NCBI GenBank assembly: GCA_001464895.1
Contig: LNEE01000037.1
Location: 123,653 to 187,652, forward strand
Source of the DNA: Betaproteobacteria bacterium Ga0077532
Lineage (GTDB): Bacteria > Pseudomonadota > Gammaproteobacteria > Burkholderiales > Ga0077523
Length of the DNA: 64,000 nt
Direction: 5' to 3'
Position 1 is the first letter of the stretch; each line of letters opens with the position of its first letter. Position numbers and translations under genes: made by a program. Shown here piece by piece: positions 46,090-55,936 of this stretch. The notes beneath the pieces were generated by a model. It did not search any database. It was not told where the DNA came from and was given only the letters and a program-made list of their open reading frames with translations.

Positions 46090-47184
46090 TCAGCGCAGCT
46101 TGCCGAGGCGTTGCTTGGCCTTCTCGGCCGCCTCGGACAGCGGGTGCTTGGCCACGATGTCCTCGAGCGTCTTCCGCGCACCCGGCAGATCGCCGGCGGC
46201 TGCCTGGGAATTGGAGAGGATCAACATGGCGTCCGGCACCTTCAGGTGATCGGGATACGTCGCAAGCAGCTTCTGCTGGCTTGCGATGGCGTTCGTGTAA
46301 TCCCCGAGCCGGTAGTAGGCCTCGCCCAGCCAGTACTGCGCGTTCGGCGCGAGTTCGTGCCGCGGGTAGAGCTTCAGGAACGCCTGGAACCCCTGGATGG
46401 CGCCCGGGGCATCGCCTGCGCGCTGCTTCGCGAGGGCCTGGTCGTAGCTGCGGCCCACCGCCAGAGGATCGAGGCTCGCCGCCGGCGCTGGCGCCGTCGG
46501 TGCGGTGGCAGGTGTCGCGGCCACCGCCGTAACGGGAGGCTTCACCACCACTGGCGCGACCGTCGCGGGCTCGGCCGCCGCCGGTGCTGTTGCTGCTGGC
46601 TGATTCTCGAGTCGACGCAGTCGGGCATCGACATCGGCCGCCTCCAGCCGCTTCAGCCGCGCCTCGAGGTCGGCTTCGAGCTTGGATGGCCCCGACGGTT
46701 GCTCCAGCCGCTTTAGGCGAGTATCGAAGTCTCCCGAAGTCGCGGTGCTTGCGGCCTCCAGCTTGCGGAAGCGCACTTCGTGGTCCGCCTCGAGCTTTCG
46801 AAGCTGGACATCCAGATCGGCTTCGAACTTCTTGAGGCGCAACTCGATGTCCGTCATCTGCTGGGCGAGCTTCTTTCGCTCAGCTGCTTCTTCCTTGGAC
46901 AACTGCTCGAGGCGCCGCATGCGCGCGTCGGTGTCGTTGTACAAATCGCCCTGACGCTTGTCGGCTTTCTGAGCGCGATCGTTCGTCTGATCGACTCGGT
47001 TGGATATGTCCTCGACCTGACCGCGCAGTTCACGCACCTGGCGCCCGACACCCTCGACCTGATTCAACATGTCGAGAAGCGCCTTGCCTTGGTCAGCGCC
47101 CCCGGAGGGACGGGTCTGAGCGGCAGCCGGGCCGATGAGGCCCGCGCCGATCGCGATCACGGCGAGCAGGACGCGGGGCATCAT
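46090..47184 (-). CDS. cpoB: CpoB/YbgF, Tol-Pal-associated TPR protein
   Basis: 364-residue periplasmic protein that coordinates peptidoglycan synthesis with outer-membrane constriction through TolA. A signal peptide (RVLLAVIAIGAGLIGPAAAQ) is followed by a very long coiled coil (about 30-195) with repeated phrases such as RLKKFEADLDVQLRKLEADHEVRFRKLEA, an Ala/Pro/Val linker, and C-terminal TPRs (YDQALAKQRAGDAPGAIQGFQAFLKLYP, AQYWLGEAYYRLGDYTNAI). The coiled coil is much longer than in E. coli CpoB (about 260 residues in all). It is the last gene of the tol-pal operon. Confidence 0.92.
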   Translation of the reverse strand: MMPRVLLAVIAIGAGLIGPAAAQTRPSGGADQGKALLDMLNQVEGVGRQVRELRGQVEDISNRVDQTNDRAQKADKRQGDLYNDTDARMRRLEQLSKEEAAERKKLAQQMTDIELRLKKFEADLDVQLRKLEADHEVRFRKLEAASTATSGDFDTRLKRLEQPSGPSKLEADLEARLKRLEAADVDARLRRLENQPAATAPAAAEPATVAPVVVKPPVTAVAATPATAPTAPAPAASLDPLAVGRSYDQALAKQRAGDAPGAIQGFQAFLKLYPRHELAPNAQYWLGEAYYRLGDYTNAIASQQKLLATYPDHLKVPDAMLILSNSQAAAGDLPGARKTLEDIVAKHPLSEAAEKAKQRLGKLR

Positions 47185-47196
47185 CGGAAAGGCTCC

Positions 47197-47862
47197 TTAT
47201 TGCAGACCAGGGTAGACGATATCGCTACGACGGTTCTCGGCGTAGGAATCCTCGTCCTGACCGGTGGCGCGGGGCTTCTCCTCACCGAAGCTCACGGCCT
47301 CGATACGATTGGCCGGCACACCGAGCACGGTCAACGCGCGCTTCACGCTGTCGGCCCGCCGTTGCCCGAGGGCCAGGTTGTACTCCGTGGACCCACGCTC
47401 GTCGCAATTGCCTTCCACGCGGATGCGGATCTTGCTGTTCTCCTGCAGGAAGTCGGCGTGGGCTGCGACGATCGTCGAGAACTCCTCGCGCACATCGAAC
47501 CGGTCGTAGTCGTAGTAGACGCTGCGCTTGGACAGGAGGCTCGCGGGATCCCTCAGCGCAGAGCTGGCATCGCTGATCGGTCGCTCGTTCACACCGCCCT
47601 GGTTGAGCGCCTTGATCTCCGCTTCGGACTTCGCCTGGGCTTCCGCCTCGGCGCGCCGGCGGCGTTCCTCGTCCAGCTTGCGGTTCATCTCTTCCTGCTC
47701 AGCAGCCTGTAGTCGGCGCCGGGCTTCCTCTTCCTCCGCCTTCCGCTTGGACTCCAGCAGATCGCGTTGCTCGACGGCGGCACCGCCCTGCTCGGGCACA
47801 TCCTGCGTGGCGCAGCCGGACACCAGAACGCCAGCCAGCACCAAGAAAATCAGCTTCTTCAT
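47197..47862 (-). CDS. pal: peptidoglycan-associated lipoprotein Pal
   Basis: 221-residue outer-membrane lipoprotein. The lipobox is LVSGCATQ with the lipidated Cys at about residue 17. A highly charged coiled-coil segment of about 60 residues follows (RDLLESKRKAEEEEARRRLQ, EQEEMNRKLDEERRRRAEAE), then the OmpA-like peptidoglycan-binding domain (SVYYDYDRFDV, VEGNCDERGSTEYNLALGQRRADSVKRAL). The coiled-coil insert is not part of standard Pal, which goes almost directly from lipobox to OmpA domain. Confidence 0.95.
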   Translation of the reverse strand: MKKLIFLVLAGVLVSGCATQDVPEQGGAAVEQRDLLESKRKAEEEEARRRLQAAEQEEMNRKLDEERRRRAEAEAQAKSEAEIKALNQGGVNERPISDASSALRDPASLLSKRSVYYDYDRFDVREEFSTIVAAHADFLQENSKIRIRVEGNCDERGSTEYNLALGQRRADSVKRALTVLGVPANRIEAVSFGEEKPRATGQDEDSYAENRRSDIVYPGLQ

Positions 47863-47875
47863 CCGTTGCTCCTTG

Positions 47876-49198
47876 TCATCGTGACTTCGAAAGTGGACCC
47901 CACGCCGGTTCCCGGACGTTGCCGCCGGAATCGGAGATCCGCTGTTTCACACGGCCATCCCGCGACACTGCCGCCAGGATCCCGCGCTTGTTGTGCTCGG
48001 ACGCGTAGAGAATCATGCGTCCGTTCGGGGCGAAGGTTGGCGACGAATCGATGCGGCCGTCGGTGAGCAGAACTGCCTCGCGGCTGCCAAGATCCTGGAT
48101 CGCGACGTTATATCGGCCCGAATTCCGCTGGATGAAGCAGAAGCTGCGTCCATCCGGACTCCAGCGGGGCGTCACGTTGTAGCTCCCCTCGAATGTGACC
48201 CGCTCGACAGCCCCCCCGGTCGACGGCATCCGGTAGATCTGCGGAGACCCGCCGCGGTCCGAGGTGAACAGGATGGTGTTGCCGTCCGGGGACCACGCCG
48301 CCTCGGTATCGATGGCCTGGCTGTTGGTGATCCGGGTGAGCCCGCTACCATCGGCATTCACCACGTAGATCTGCGCCACACCGTCACGCGTGAGGGTTAT
48401 GGTGAGGCGGCGCCCGTCGGGGGCCCAGGACGGGGCGCTGTTCGCGCCTTCGAAATCGGCAAGAACTGTACGGGTTCCGTCGACGAGGTTGTGGACGAAG
48501 ACGATCGGCTTGCGCCTTTCGAACGAGACGTACGCGATCCGCGTGCCGTCGGGCGACCACGCCGGGGAGATGATCGGTTCCTTGTGCGCCAGGATGAAGT
48601 CCGCATTCCCGCCATCCGCGTCGGCCACCTGCAGTTCGAACCGTTCCGCCGCCTTCACCACGTAGCAGATCCGGGTGGAGAAGACACCCCGCTCCCCGGT
48701 GAGCTCCTCGTAGATGACATCGGCGATCTTGTGCGCCGTCGCCCGCAGCTGGGTCGGCGCGATCGTGTAGCTGAAGCCGGCCCGCTGGGACTCCTTGGTG
48801 GCATCCATCAACCGGAACCGCACCGCCAATCGCCCATCCGAGCGCTCGACCACGTTCCCGATGACCAGATTCTCCACCCCGCGACTCCGCATCTGGCGCC
48901 AGTCGACCTCTTCCGGCTCCGTCGGCGGCTTCGGGAGAGCGCCTGCTTCCTGGTTCCGAAACCAGCCGCTGCGTAGCAGATCCGCCTGGATGACCTCGGA
49001 GATGCGTTCCTTCTGCCGGTCCTGGTTGCCGAAGGGCAACACGGTGACTGGGACCTGGGTGCTGTTGCCGCCGATGATCTCGATGGTCAGCGCTGCGCGC
49101 GCCGTGGGCACGAGAGCACCGGCAAGGGCGAGACCGCCGACGAGGCGTCGGCGGAGCGGATCGACGATGGATGCGTTCGGCATGTCTGACATGGGCAT
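47876..49198 (-). CDS. tolB: Tol-Pal system beta-propeller protein TolB
   Basis: 440 residues: a Sec/Tat-like signal with RRRLVGGLALAGALVPTARA, an N-terminal domain (QVPVTVLPFGNQDRQKERISEVIQADLLRSGWF), and a six-bladed propeller with repeated AWSPDGTRIAYVS, SWAPDGRRLTITLTRDG, AWSPDGNTILFTSDRGG and RWSPDGRSFCFIQR blades. It binds Pal in the periplasm. It lies 13 bp upstream of pal. Confidence 0.96.
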   Translation of the reverse strand: MPMSDMPNASIVDPLRRRLVGGLALAGALVPTARAALTIEIIGGNSTQVPVTVLPFGNQDRQKERISEVIQADLLRSGWFRNQEAGALPKPPTEPEEVDWRQMRSRGVENLVIGNVVERSDGRLAVRFRLMDATKESQRAGFSYTIAPTQLRATAHKIADVIYEELTGERGVFSTRICYVVKAAERFELQVADADGGNADFILAHKEPIISPAWSPDGTRIAYVSFERRKPIVFVHNLVDGTRTVLADFEGANSAPSWAPDGRRLTITLTRDGVAQIYVVNADGSGLTRITNSQAIDTEAAWSPDGNTILFTSDRGGSPQIYRMPSTGGAVERVTFEGSYNVTPRWSPDGRSFCFIQRNSGRYNVAIQDLGSREAVLLTDGRIDSSPTFAPNGRMILYASEHNKRGILAAVSRDGRVKQRISDSGGNVREPAWGPLSKSR

Positions 49199-49232
49199 GG
49201 ATTATACGGGGCGATCGTGTCCGCGCTGCGTT

Positions 49233-50288
49233 TCAGTCAGACGGTCGGAACACTAAGGTGAGGTCACGGAGTTGCTGGAACAGTTCGATGTCGTCCGGCA
49301 CGGGCACGCGCTCGGTCTTCTCGATGGCGCGCATGATGGCTCGATCGTAAACGGGCACCCCGCTCGATTTCACCAGATTCGCCTTGGCCACGGTGCCGTT
49401 CTGCAGCAGCCTCACCTCGACCACTGCCTGCGGGTTGCCGGCAATGTTAGGTGGAATCGTCATGTTGTTGCGGATCGCCGACTGAATCTGGGCCGTGAAC
49501 TCGTCGAGCTGACGCAGCGCCTTGGCCGCCGCTGCCACCGCGGCGCGGCGCTCCGCTTCCGTCCTCTCCCGGACGGCCTTCTGTTCGTCGGCCACCCGCT
49601 GCTGCTGCTGCAGGGCATCGCGGAGCCGCCGAAGGTCCTCGTTCTGCGCCTCCTCCTCGGCCCGCCGTTTCGCGTCGGCCTCGGCCGTGCGCTCGGCATC
49701 GACCTTCTTCTGCTCCTCGGTGCGGCGCCTTTCCTCCGCCTCAAGGGCCTGCGTGACCTGCCTGCGCTCCTCCCGGCCCTGCCGCTCCTCGAAGGCCGCC
49801 AGGTCGCGCGCCTTTTTCCCCTCGGCACGGGCGTCGGGAATCGGCACTTCCGCCTTGACCTCGGCCCTCGGGATTTCCAGCTTCGCGGCCGCTGGCTTGC
49901 CGGACTCCACCTTCGGACTCGCCGGTTTGGGGGGCGGCGGCGGAGGCGACGGCGGCGCCTTGGCGGGCTCGGCAGGTTTCGCTTCAGCAGGCTTGGGGGG
50001 GGCCGGCTTCGGAGGCTCGACCGGCTTGGGCGCTGGAGGCTTCGGCGCTGGCGGTTCGATCGGTTTCGCGGGCTTCGCCGCTGCCGGCGGCGGCGCCACG
50101 ACGGGTACAGGTGCCGGGGCACGCTTGGGCGCAGGCGGGATCTCGCGCCAGAGTTCCACCGTCAGCTTGGGCGGGGGGATCCGCTTCCATTGGAGTCCGA
50201 CGACGAGGAACACGAAGAGCGCGACGTGCACCAGCACGGCGAGCAGCCCGGACAGCGCCACATCCGGGCGGCGCAGCGCAGCGAACAT
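49233..50288 (-). CDS. tolA: cell envelope integrity protein TolA
   Basis: 351 residues: one N-terminal TM anchor (LSGLLAVLVHVALFVFLVVGL), a Pro/Lys/Ala-rich stretch (about 50-130), a long charged coiled coil (KKARDLAAFEERQGREERRQVTQALEAEERRRTEEQKKV and on), and the C-terminal domain III (FTAQIQSAIRNNMTIPPNIAGNPQAVVEVRLLQNGTVAKANLVKSSG). It spans the periplasm linking TolQR to TolB-Pal. The start overlaps the tolR stop (TGATG). Confidence 0.93.
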   Translation of the reverse strand: MFAALRRPDVALSGLLAVLVHVALFVFLVVGLQWKRIPPPKLTVELWREIPPAPKRAPAPVPVVAPPPAAAKPAKPIEPPAPKPPAPKPVEPPKPAPPKPAEAKPAEPAKAPPSPPPPPPKPASPKVESGKPAAAKLEIPRAEVKAEVPIPDARAEGKKARDLAAFEERQGREERRQVTQALEAEERRRTEEQKKVDAERTAEADAKRRAEEEAQNEDLRRLRDALQQQQRVADEQKAVRERTEAERRAAVAAAAKALRQLDEFTAQIQSAIRNNMTIPPNIAGNPQAVVEVRLLQNGTVAKANLVKSSGVPVYDRAIMRAIEKTERVPVPDDIELFQQLRDLTLVFRPSD

Positions 50289-50710
50289 CAGTGCGTCCCC
50301 GGCCTCGTCAGCAAGCCGACACGGGCCACCCCCTGGCTCTGGAGGAGATCCATGATCCGCATGACCTGACCGTACTCCACGCGGCGATCGGCCCCCACGA
50401 CCACCGGGCGTTCACGCTTCTTCTCGAGGGCTGCCTTCACCTCTCGGACGAGTTCCGATTCCGACACCGACCGGGCCGAGCCCCCGGCATCGCGATCGAT
50501 CAGGACGACGCTGCCGCCGACCTTGATCGTGACTTCGAGGGGCTGGGCGGGTGGCTCCGAGGACTTCGAGACCTCGGGGAGATCGACCATGCCGGGATTC
50601 ATCATCGGCGCGGTGACCATGAAGATCACGAGGAGCACCAGCATCACGTCGATGTACGGCACGACGTTGATCTGGCTCATGGTGGTGAAGCGCCGGCGGC
50701 GTTGTTCCAT
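50288..50710 (-). CDS. tolR: biopolymer transport protein TolR
   Basis: 140 residues, ExbD/TolR family. A single TM carries the functional Asp in INVVPYIDVMLVLLVIFMVTAPMM, then a periplasmic domain (LEVTIKVGGSVVLIDRDAGG, VVVGADRRVEYGQVMRIMDLLQSQGVARVGLLT). It forms the proton channel with TolQ. Confidence 0.95.
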   Translation of the reverse strand: MEQRRRRFTTMSQINVVPYIDVMLVLLVIFMVTAPMMNPGMVDLPEVSKSSEPPAQPLEVTIKVGGSVVLIDRDAGGSARSVSESELVREVKAALEKKRERPVVVGADRRVEYGQVMRIMDLLQSQGVARVGLLTRPGTH

Positions 50711-50740
50711 GGAGGCGTCCTTCGCTTGTGCGCGTGGATG

Positions 50741-51430
50741 TCAGGCGGAAGGGATGCGCTGGAGCAGGTTCTGGAACTCCTCCATCTGGCTCTCGAATCG
50801 ATTGGCCAGGCGGTCGACGTCGCGGGAGAAGTGGTTGTACGCGATGACCGCGGGGATCGCCGCGAAGAGCCCGATGGCCGTGGCGATCAGCGCCTCGGCG
50901 ATGCCAGGCGCCACGTTCGCGAGCGTCGCCTGCCCCACGTTCGCCAGCCCCCGGAACGAATTCATGATCCCCCAGACCGTTCCGAACAACCCGATGTACG
51001 GGCTCACCGAACCCACGGTCGCGAGGAAGTTGAGATGCGACTCGACCTGGTCCATCTCGCGCTGGTAGGTGGCGCGCATCGCACGGCGGACGCCATCCAT
51101 CACCGTCGCGGAGCTGAGCCCGGGCTGGCGACGCAGCCGCGCGAACTCGCGATAGCCCGACAGGCAGATGCGCTCCAGCACGCCGGCCTGCGTTCCGTGG
51201 TTCGCGGCCGTCTGCAGCAGTTCGTTCAGATCTGCGCCCGTCTGCAGGTTGCGGAAGGCCTTCTCGAACTCCTCGGTCTGCCCACGTGTGCCGCGGATCG
51301 TGAAGATCTTCTGGAAGATGAAGATCCACGAGAAGAGCGACAGCACGAGGAGCAGCAGCATGACGAGCTGCACCGCGACGCTCGCGTGCGTGAAGAGATG
51401 GATGATGGAGAGATCGGTGGTGAAGTTCAT
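50741..51430 (-). CDS. tolQ: TolQ proton channel subunit
   Basis: 229-residue MotA/TolQ/ExbB protein with three TM helices (VAVQLVMLLLLVLSLFSWIFIFQKIF, FLATVGSVSPYIGLFGTVWGIMNSF, GIAEALIATAIGLFAAIPAVIAYNHF). The conserved Thr and Pro residues of TM2-TM3 are present. It overlaps the ybgC stop by four bases and lies 30 bp upstream of tolR. Confidence 0.96.
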   Translation of the reverse strand: MNFTTDLSIIHLFTHASVAVQLVMLLLLVLSLFSWIFIFQKIFTIRGTRGQTEEFEKAFRNLQTGADLNELLQTAANHGTQAGVLERICLSGYREFARLRRQPGLSSATVMDGVRRAMRATYQREMDQVESHLNFLATVGSVSPYIGLFGTVWGIMNSFRGLANVGQATLANVAPGIAEALIATAIGLFAAIPAVIAYNHFSRDVDRLANRFESQMEEFQNLLQRIPSA

Positions 51431-51903
51431 GGGCGCTCGGATAGGGGTTCGGACGGCAGCCAGGCGGAGATTCTTTCACGCAGGTGGGAGGGCATGCGCG
51501 CGGGACGCAAGCCCTCCGCGGCGACGCACGCGAGATGCACGCGACCGGTCGCCAGGATTTCGTCGTCGCGCGACACCTGCTGACGCACGACCATCTGGGC
51601 GCCGCCGACGACTTCGACGCGCAGGCCGACCACCAGCAAGTCGTCGAGCCGCGCGGGCTTCGCGTATTCGACCTCGAGGCTGCGCACGATGAAGAGCACG
51701 CCGTCCTTCGACGCCAGCGCGCGGCATTCGATGCCGAGATGCCGCAGCCACTCCATGCGGCAGCGCTCGAAGAAATCGAGATAGCGGGCGTGGTAGACGA
51801 CCCCGCCGGCATCGGTGTCCTGGAAGTAGGTCCGGATCGGGATCGTGAAAAGCCCGTCGCCGACGTCGACGACGGGAGCCGGAGCGGCCGTCTCGCGCCT
51901 CAC
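51427..51903 (-). CDS. ybgC: Tol-Pal-associated acyl-CoA thioesterase YbgC
   Basis: 158-residue hotdog-fold thioesterase: RTYFQDTDAGGVVYHARYLDFFERCRMEWLR contains the catalytic Asp region (DTDxxGVVYHxNY). The start is not marked by an ATG. The GTG at 51903, immediately after the ruvB stop, gives a short extra N-terminus, and internal GTG codons in VVDVGDG are alternatives. First gene of the tol-pal block in its normal position. Confidence 0.92.
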   Translation of the reverse strand: MRRETAAPAPVVDVGDGLFTIPIRTYFQDTDAGGVVYHARYLDFFERCRMEWLRHLGIECRALASKDGVLFIVRSLEVEYAKPARLDDLLVVGLRVEVVGGAQMVVRQQVSRDDEILATGRVHLACVAAEGLRPARMPSHLRERISAWLPSEPLSERP

Positions 51904-51904
51904 G

Positions 51905-52945
51905 TCAGGTGCCCGTCCAGAGTTCGCCGCTCGCGGGGCGCGCGGGCGCGTCGACGCCGAAGTGCCGGTAGGCCAGCAGCGTGGCGACGCGGCCGCGCGG
52001 GGTGCGCTGGAGCAGGCCCTGCTGGATGAGATAGGGCTCGAGGACATCCTCGATGGTGTCGCGCTCCTCGCCGATCGCGGCGGCGAGGTTGTCGACGCCG
52101 ACGGGGCCGCCACCGAACTTCTCCAGCACGGCGAGGAGCAGCTTGCGGTCCATGACGTCGAGACCGCTCGGATCGACATCGAGCATCGAGAGCGCCGCGT
52201 CGGCCACTGGACGGGTGATCACACCGTCGGCCTTGACCTGCGCGAAATCACGGACCCGACGCAGCAGGCGGTTGGCGATCCGGGGCGTCCCGCGCGATCG
52301 TGCCGCGATCTCCAGCGCGCCGTCCTCGACCATCTCGACCTCGAGCAGGCGGGCCGAACGGCGCACGATGCGCGTCAGTTCCTCGGGGGTGTAGAACTCC
52401 AGGCGCGAGACGATCCCGAAGCGGTCGCGCAGCGGGTTGGTGAGCATCCCGGCGCGGGTGGTGGCGCCCACCAGCGTGAAGGGCGGGAGATCGAGCTTCA
52501 CGGACCGCGCCGCGGGCCCCTCACCGATCATGATGTCGATCTGGAAATCCTCGAGCGCCGGGTAGAGCACCTCCTCCACCACGGGCGAGAGTCGATGGAT
52601 CTCGTCGATGAAGAGGACGTCGTTGGGTTCGAGGTTGGTCAGGAGCGCCGCGAGGTCGCCCGCGCGTTCCAGCACCGGCCCGGAGGTCTGGCGGAGGTTC
52701 ACGCCCATCTCGCGCGCGACGATGTGCGCCAGCGTCGTCTTGCCGAGCCCGGGCGGGCCGAACAGCAGAACGTGGTCGAGGGCTTCCTTCCGGTGACGCG
52801 CGGCCTCGATGAAGATCGACAGCTGTGCACGAATCTTCTCCTGGCCCACGTATTCGTCGAGTTGACGCGGCCGGAGGGCGCGCTCCAGGGCTTCCTCCTG
52901 GACGCCCTGGGGTGCAGCAGCGATGAGGCGGTCCGCCTCGATCAT
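51905..52945 (-). CDS. ruvB: Holliday junction branch migration ATPase RuvB
   Basis: 346-residue AAA+ motor. Key segments: [18 protein letters not shown], Walker [17 protein letters not shown], Walker [11 protein letters not shown], sensor [20 protein letters not shown], and the winged-helix C-terminus. It is separated from ruvA by a secreted hypothetical gene but in the same direction. Confidence 0.97.
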   Translation of the reverse strand: MIEADRLIAAAPQGVQEEALERALRPRQLDEYVGQEKIRAQLSIFIEAARHRKEALDHVLLFGPPGLGKTTLAHIVAREMGVNLRQTSGPVLERAGDLAALLTNLEPNDVLFIDEIHRLSPVVEEVLYPALEDFQIDIMIGEGPAARSVKLDLPPFTLVGATTRAGMLTNPLRDRFGIVSRLEFYTPEELTRIVRRSARLLEVEMVEDGALEIAARSRGTPRIANRLLRRVRDFAQVKADGVITRPVADAALSMLDVDPSGLDVMDRKLLLAVLEKFGGGPVGVDNLAAAIGEERDTIEDVLEPYLIQQGLLQRTPRGRVATLLAYRHFGVDAPARPASGELWTGT

Positions 52946-53011
52946 GGCGTCAGGCGCATCCTGCGCCCGCCACGCGACGGGCTGGAGAGATCCGCGAGGG
53001 GCGCACCGTGC

Positions 53012-53809
53012 TCAGCGCCCGCCCGCCGCCAGGAAGTCCGCGACGAAGGGATCAGCTGACGCGGAGAGCCCGCGGGCCTGAGCCGCCAGCGCGGCCGCGA
53101 CGCGGTCGAGGCGCGCGCCGAAGATCCCGCTCACCTTCATGATCAGCGTGCGCTGGTACTTGGCGCCGAGCGGCGAGAGCGCGAATCGCTGTCCCTCGAC
53201 GTTCTCCACGGCCTTGAAGGAGAACCGCGCCTCGCGATCCTCGTCGTCCCAGACGTAGGTCAGGATCTTCTGTTCCTCCTCCGTGCCCGGGAAACCCTGG
53301 ATCAGCTTGCCCGACATGGTGAGCGCGCCCGCCACGTGGAACTGGACCGAGTGGTCGATGATCTTCGCCTGCTTACGGCCGACGTCGCTTTGGAAGTGGT
53401 TCACCAGTGTGTCGAGCTCGCCATCGGTGAAACTGACTTCCGCCATCTCGGCCCACTCGGACGACATCCAGGTGAGCGAGGTCCAGTCCGCCTGCACCCG
53501 TTCCAGGAGCGGCGCGGCGATCGCAGCCTCGGCGGCGTCGTAACTTGCGTTGCCGCGCTTCCAGTCGCGACCGAGGTTCTGTTCACGACCGATGCGAGAG
53601 AGGATGTCGCGCGCCGCCACGAGGGACTGCTGTTTCAAGTAGCGGTTGCCCAGCGCGATGGTGGTCTTCCAGTCGTGCACCGCGAGCAGTTCCTGGATGC
53701 GGGTCTCCCTGGCTGTCGCGAAGGCGGTTGGGGCGAGAAGAGCAAGAGCGAGCAGGGCAACGAAGTAGGAGACTGAGAAGCGGGCCAGGCGGCCGAACGC
53801 AGGATGCAT
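53012..53809 (-). CDS. secreted/periplasmic protein of unknown function
   Basis: 265 residues with a signal peptide (RLARFSVSYFVALLALALLAPTAFA, cleavage near residue 30). The mature part is helical (TRIQELLAVHDWKTTIALGNRYLKQQSLVAARDILSRIG) followed by a mixed domain with DGELDTLVNHFQSDVGRKQAKIIDHS. It somewhat resembles DUF2059-like secreted proteins, but I do not assign a family. The ATG at 53809 was chosen because the signal peptide starts there. It lies between ruvA and ruvB. Confidence 0.65.
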   Translation of the reverse strand: MHPAFGRLARFSVSYFVALLALALLAPTAFATARETRIQELLAVHDWKTTIALGNRYLKQQSLVAARDILSRIGREQNLGRDWKRGNASYDAAEAAIAAPLLERVQADWTSLTWMSSEWAEMAEVSFTDGELDTLVNHFQSDVGRKQAKIIDHSVQFHVAGALTMSGKLIQGFPGTEEEQKILTYVWDDEDREARFSFKAVENVEGQRFALSPLGAKYQRTLIMKVSGIFGARLDRVAAALAAQARGLSASADPFVADFLAAGGR

Positions 53810-53961
53810 GAAGGATTCCGTGACGAGAGTGCACTGGTCGATGGGGCGGTCATGGGAAGCCCGCCCGGATGGAACGAAATTATAGTCGCGTCGGGGTTCG
53901 CTCCGGCGCAATTCCCGGGTCATGGACCCGGGATCGGCATGGGGGTTCCGACCGCCCGGGC

Positions 53962-54543
53962 TCAAATCCGGGACAGCATCCGCAGCGCCTGCCGGATGGC
54001 ATCCTGCAACGGCAGATCCGGCGGCAGCTTCGCGAGCGTCGCCCGGGCTTCCTTGTCGCCATAGCCCAGGGCGACGAGTGCGTTCAACGCATCGCTGCCG
54101 GCGGGCGCTGTCGCTCCCGGCACCGGCACACTCCCCGGAACCAGGGCCAGCTTGTCCTTGAGTTCAAGCATCAGGCGCTCCGCCGTCTTCTTGCCGATGC
54201 CCGGGATGCGGATGAGGCGCGCGCTCTCCTGCTGGCTCACGGCGGCGTACAGCTCGTCAACCGACATCCCGGACAGCACCGCGAGCGCGATCCGCGCGCC
54301 GATGCCCGTGATCTTGATGAGCTGGCGGAACACCTGTCGCTCGCCCTCGGTCGCGAACCCGTAGAGGAGGTGCGCATCCTCCCGGACCACGAGATGCGTG
54401 AAGAGCCGCACCTCGGCGCCGGTCGCGGGGAGCTGGTAGAACGTGCTCATCGGAACGTCGATCTCGTAGCCGACGCCGTGCACGTCGACGACGACGGACG
54501 GCGGCTGCTTCTCGAGAAGTCTGCCGGTCAGGCGGGAGATCAT
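53962..54543 (-). CDS. ruvA: Holliday junction DNA helicase subunit RuvA
   Basis: 193 residues: OB-fold N-terminus ([31 protein letters not shown]), helix-hairpin-helix motifs ([38 protein letters not shown]) and the C-terminal domain III ([19 protein letters not shown]) that contacts RuvB. The start overlaps ruvC by four bases. Confidence 0.97.
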   Translation of the reverse strand: MISRLTGRLLEKQPPSVVVDVHGVGYEIDVPMSTFYQLPATGAEVRLFTHLVVREDAHLLYGFATEGERQVFRQLIKITGIGARIALAVLSGMSVDELYAAVSQQESARLIRIPGIGKKTAERLMLELKDKLALVPGSVPVPGATAPAGSDALNALVALGYGDKEARATLAKLPPDLPLQDAIRQALRMLSRI

Positions 54544-55082
54544 CCGAGCCTCCCGCCGCGCATCCGCAGACCCGCCGTCGGCAACCCGCCGAGACCGAGC
54601 CCTCCGTGTGCATGACAGATGGCGCAGGCGAGCGCGTCGGCCGCATCGGGCGACGGCACGCCGGGCAGACGCAGCAGACGCTTCACCATCTCCTGGACCT
54701 GTTCCTTCTTCGCGTGGCCATTGCCGACCACGGCCTGCTTCACCTGCAGGGCGGTGTACTCGGCCACCGGAAGATCGCGGAGCACGGCAGCGCAGATGGC
54801 GGCGCCGCGGGCCTGACCCAGCAGCAGCGTGGATTGCGGATTCACGTTCACGAACACCTTCTCCACGGCGACCTGCATGGGTGAGCCCTGATCGATGACC
54901 TCGTGGAGGCCCGCGAGGATGGTGCGCAGACGCTCGGGCAGGTCGGTCTTCTCGTCGGTGGTGATCCGGCCGCTCGCGACGTACGTGAGCGCCTGCCCGA
55001 CGCGATCGATGATGCCGTAGCCGGTGATGCGCAGGCCGGGATCGATGCCCAGGATGCGCGTGCCGCCGGCCGGAATGGGCAT
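54540..55082 (-). CDS. ruvC: crossover junction endodeoxyribonuclease RuvC
   Basis: 180 residues with the four acidic catalytic residues in [25 protein letters not shown], and [16 protein letters not shown]. It resolves Holliday junctions with RuvAB. The start overlaps yebC (TGATG). Confidence 0.97.
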   Translation of the reverse strand: MPIPAGGTRILGIDPGLRITGYGIIDRVGQALTYVASGRITTDEKTDLPERLRTILAGLHEVIDQGSPMQVAVEKVFVNVNPQSTLLLGQARGAAICAAVLRDLPVAEYTALQVKQAVVGNGHAKKEQVQEMVKRLLRLPGVPSPDAADALACAICHAHGGLGLGGLPTAGLRMRGGRLG

Positions 55083-55810
55083 CAGTCGTCGATCACGGCG
55101 TTGGTGTAGACCTCCTGGACGTCGTCGAGGGCTTCGAGGGCGTCCAGCAGCTTCTGCATCTTCACGGCGTCGTCACCGGTCATGACCGACTCGGTGGCGG
55201 GCTTCATGATCACTTCGGCGAATTCGGGCTTGAGCCCTGCCTTCTCCAGCGCCTCCTTCACCGTCACGAAGTCGGTGGTGGGCGCCGTGAGCACCTCGAT
55301 CGAACCGTCGTCGTTCGTCACGACGTCGTCGGCGCCCGCGTCGATCGCGACTTCCATCACGCGATCCTCGCTGCTCCCGGGCGCCAGCACGAGCTGGCCA
55401 CAGTGCTTGAACAGGAAGGCCACCGAGCCGTCGGTCCCGAGGTTGCCACCGTGCTTCGCGAACGCGTGGCGCACGTCGGCGACGGTTCGGGTGCGGTTGT
55501 CTGTCATGCAGTCGACGATCACCGCGGCCCCCGCGACACCGTAGCCCTCGTAACGGATCTCCTCGTAGTCGACGCCATCCAGTTGCCCGGAGCCGCGCTT
55601 CGTGGCGTTGTCGATGGTGTCCTTCGGCATGTTCTGGTCGCGCGCCTTCTCGATCGCGAGACGCAGGCGGGCGTTGGTGCCGGGGTCACCGCCGCCGAGG
55701 CGCGCGGCGACCGTGATTTCCTTGATGAGTCTGGTGAAGATCTTGCCGCGCTTCGCATCCGTCGCGGCTTTCTTGTGCTTGATGTTGGCCCACTTGCTGT
55801 GTCCTGCCAT
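55082..55810 (-). CDS. yebC: YebC/PmpR family transcription/translation regulator
   Basis: 242 residues starting with the family hallmark [28 protein letters not shown]. It continues [54 protein letters not shown], and ends [20 protein letters not shown]. Relatives assist translation through difficult (proline-rich) motifs or act as DNA-binding regulators. The ATG at 55810 is the conserved start. Confidence 0.96.
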   Translation of the reverse strand: MAGHSKWANIKHKKAATDAKRGKIFTRLIKEITVAARLGGGDPGTNARLRLAIEKARDQNMPKDTIDNATKRGSGQLDGVDYEEIRYEGYGVAGAAVIVDCMTDNRTRTVADVRHAFAKHGGNLGTDGSVAFLFKHCGQLVLAPGSSEDRVMEVAIDAGADDVVTNDDGSIEVLTAPTTDFVTVKEALEKAGLKPEFAEVIMKPATESVMTGDDAVKMQKLLDALEALDDVQEVYTNAVIDD

Positions 55811-55936
55811 GGCGGCCTCGTGACCCTTGAAAGTGACTCTCGGAAATATGTTCTGCGGGCGGCGGTCTGCGCGCGGATGGCGCGACCTGATTGATATACT
55901 TTTCAGAATCTTATCACCCGCCCTCCGGAGCCCGCC

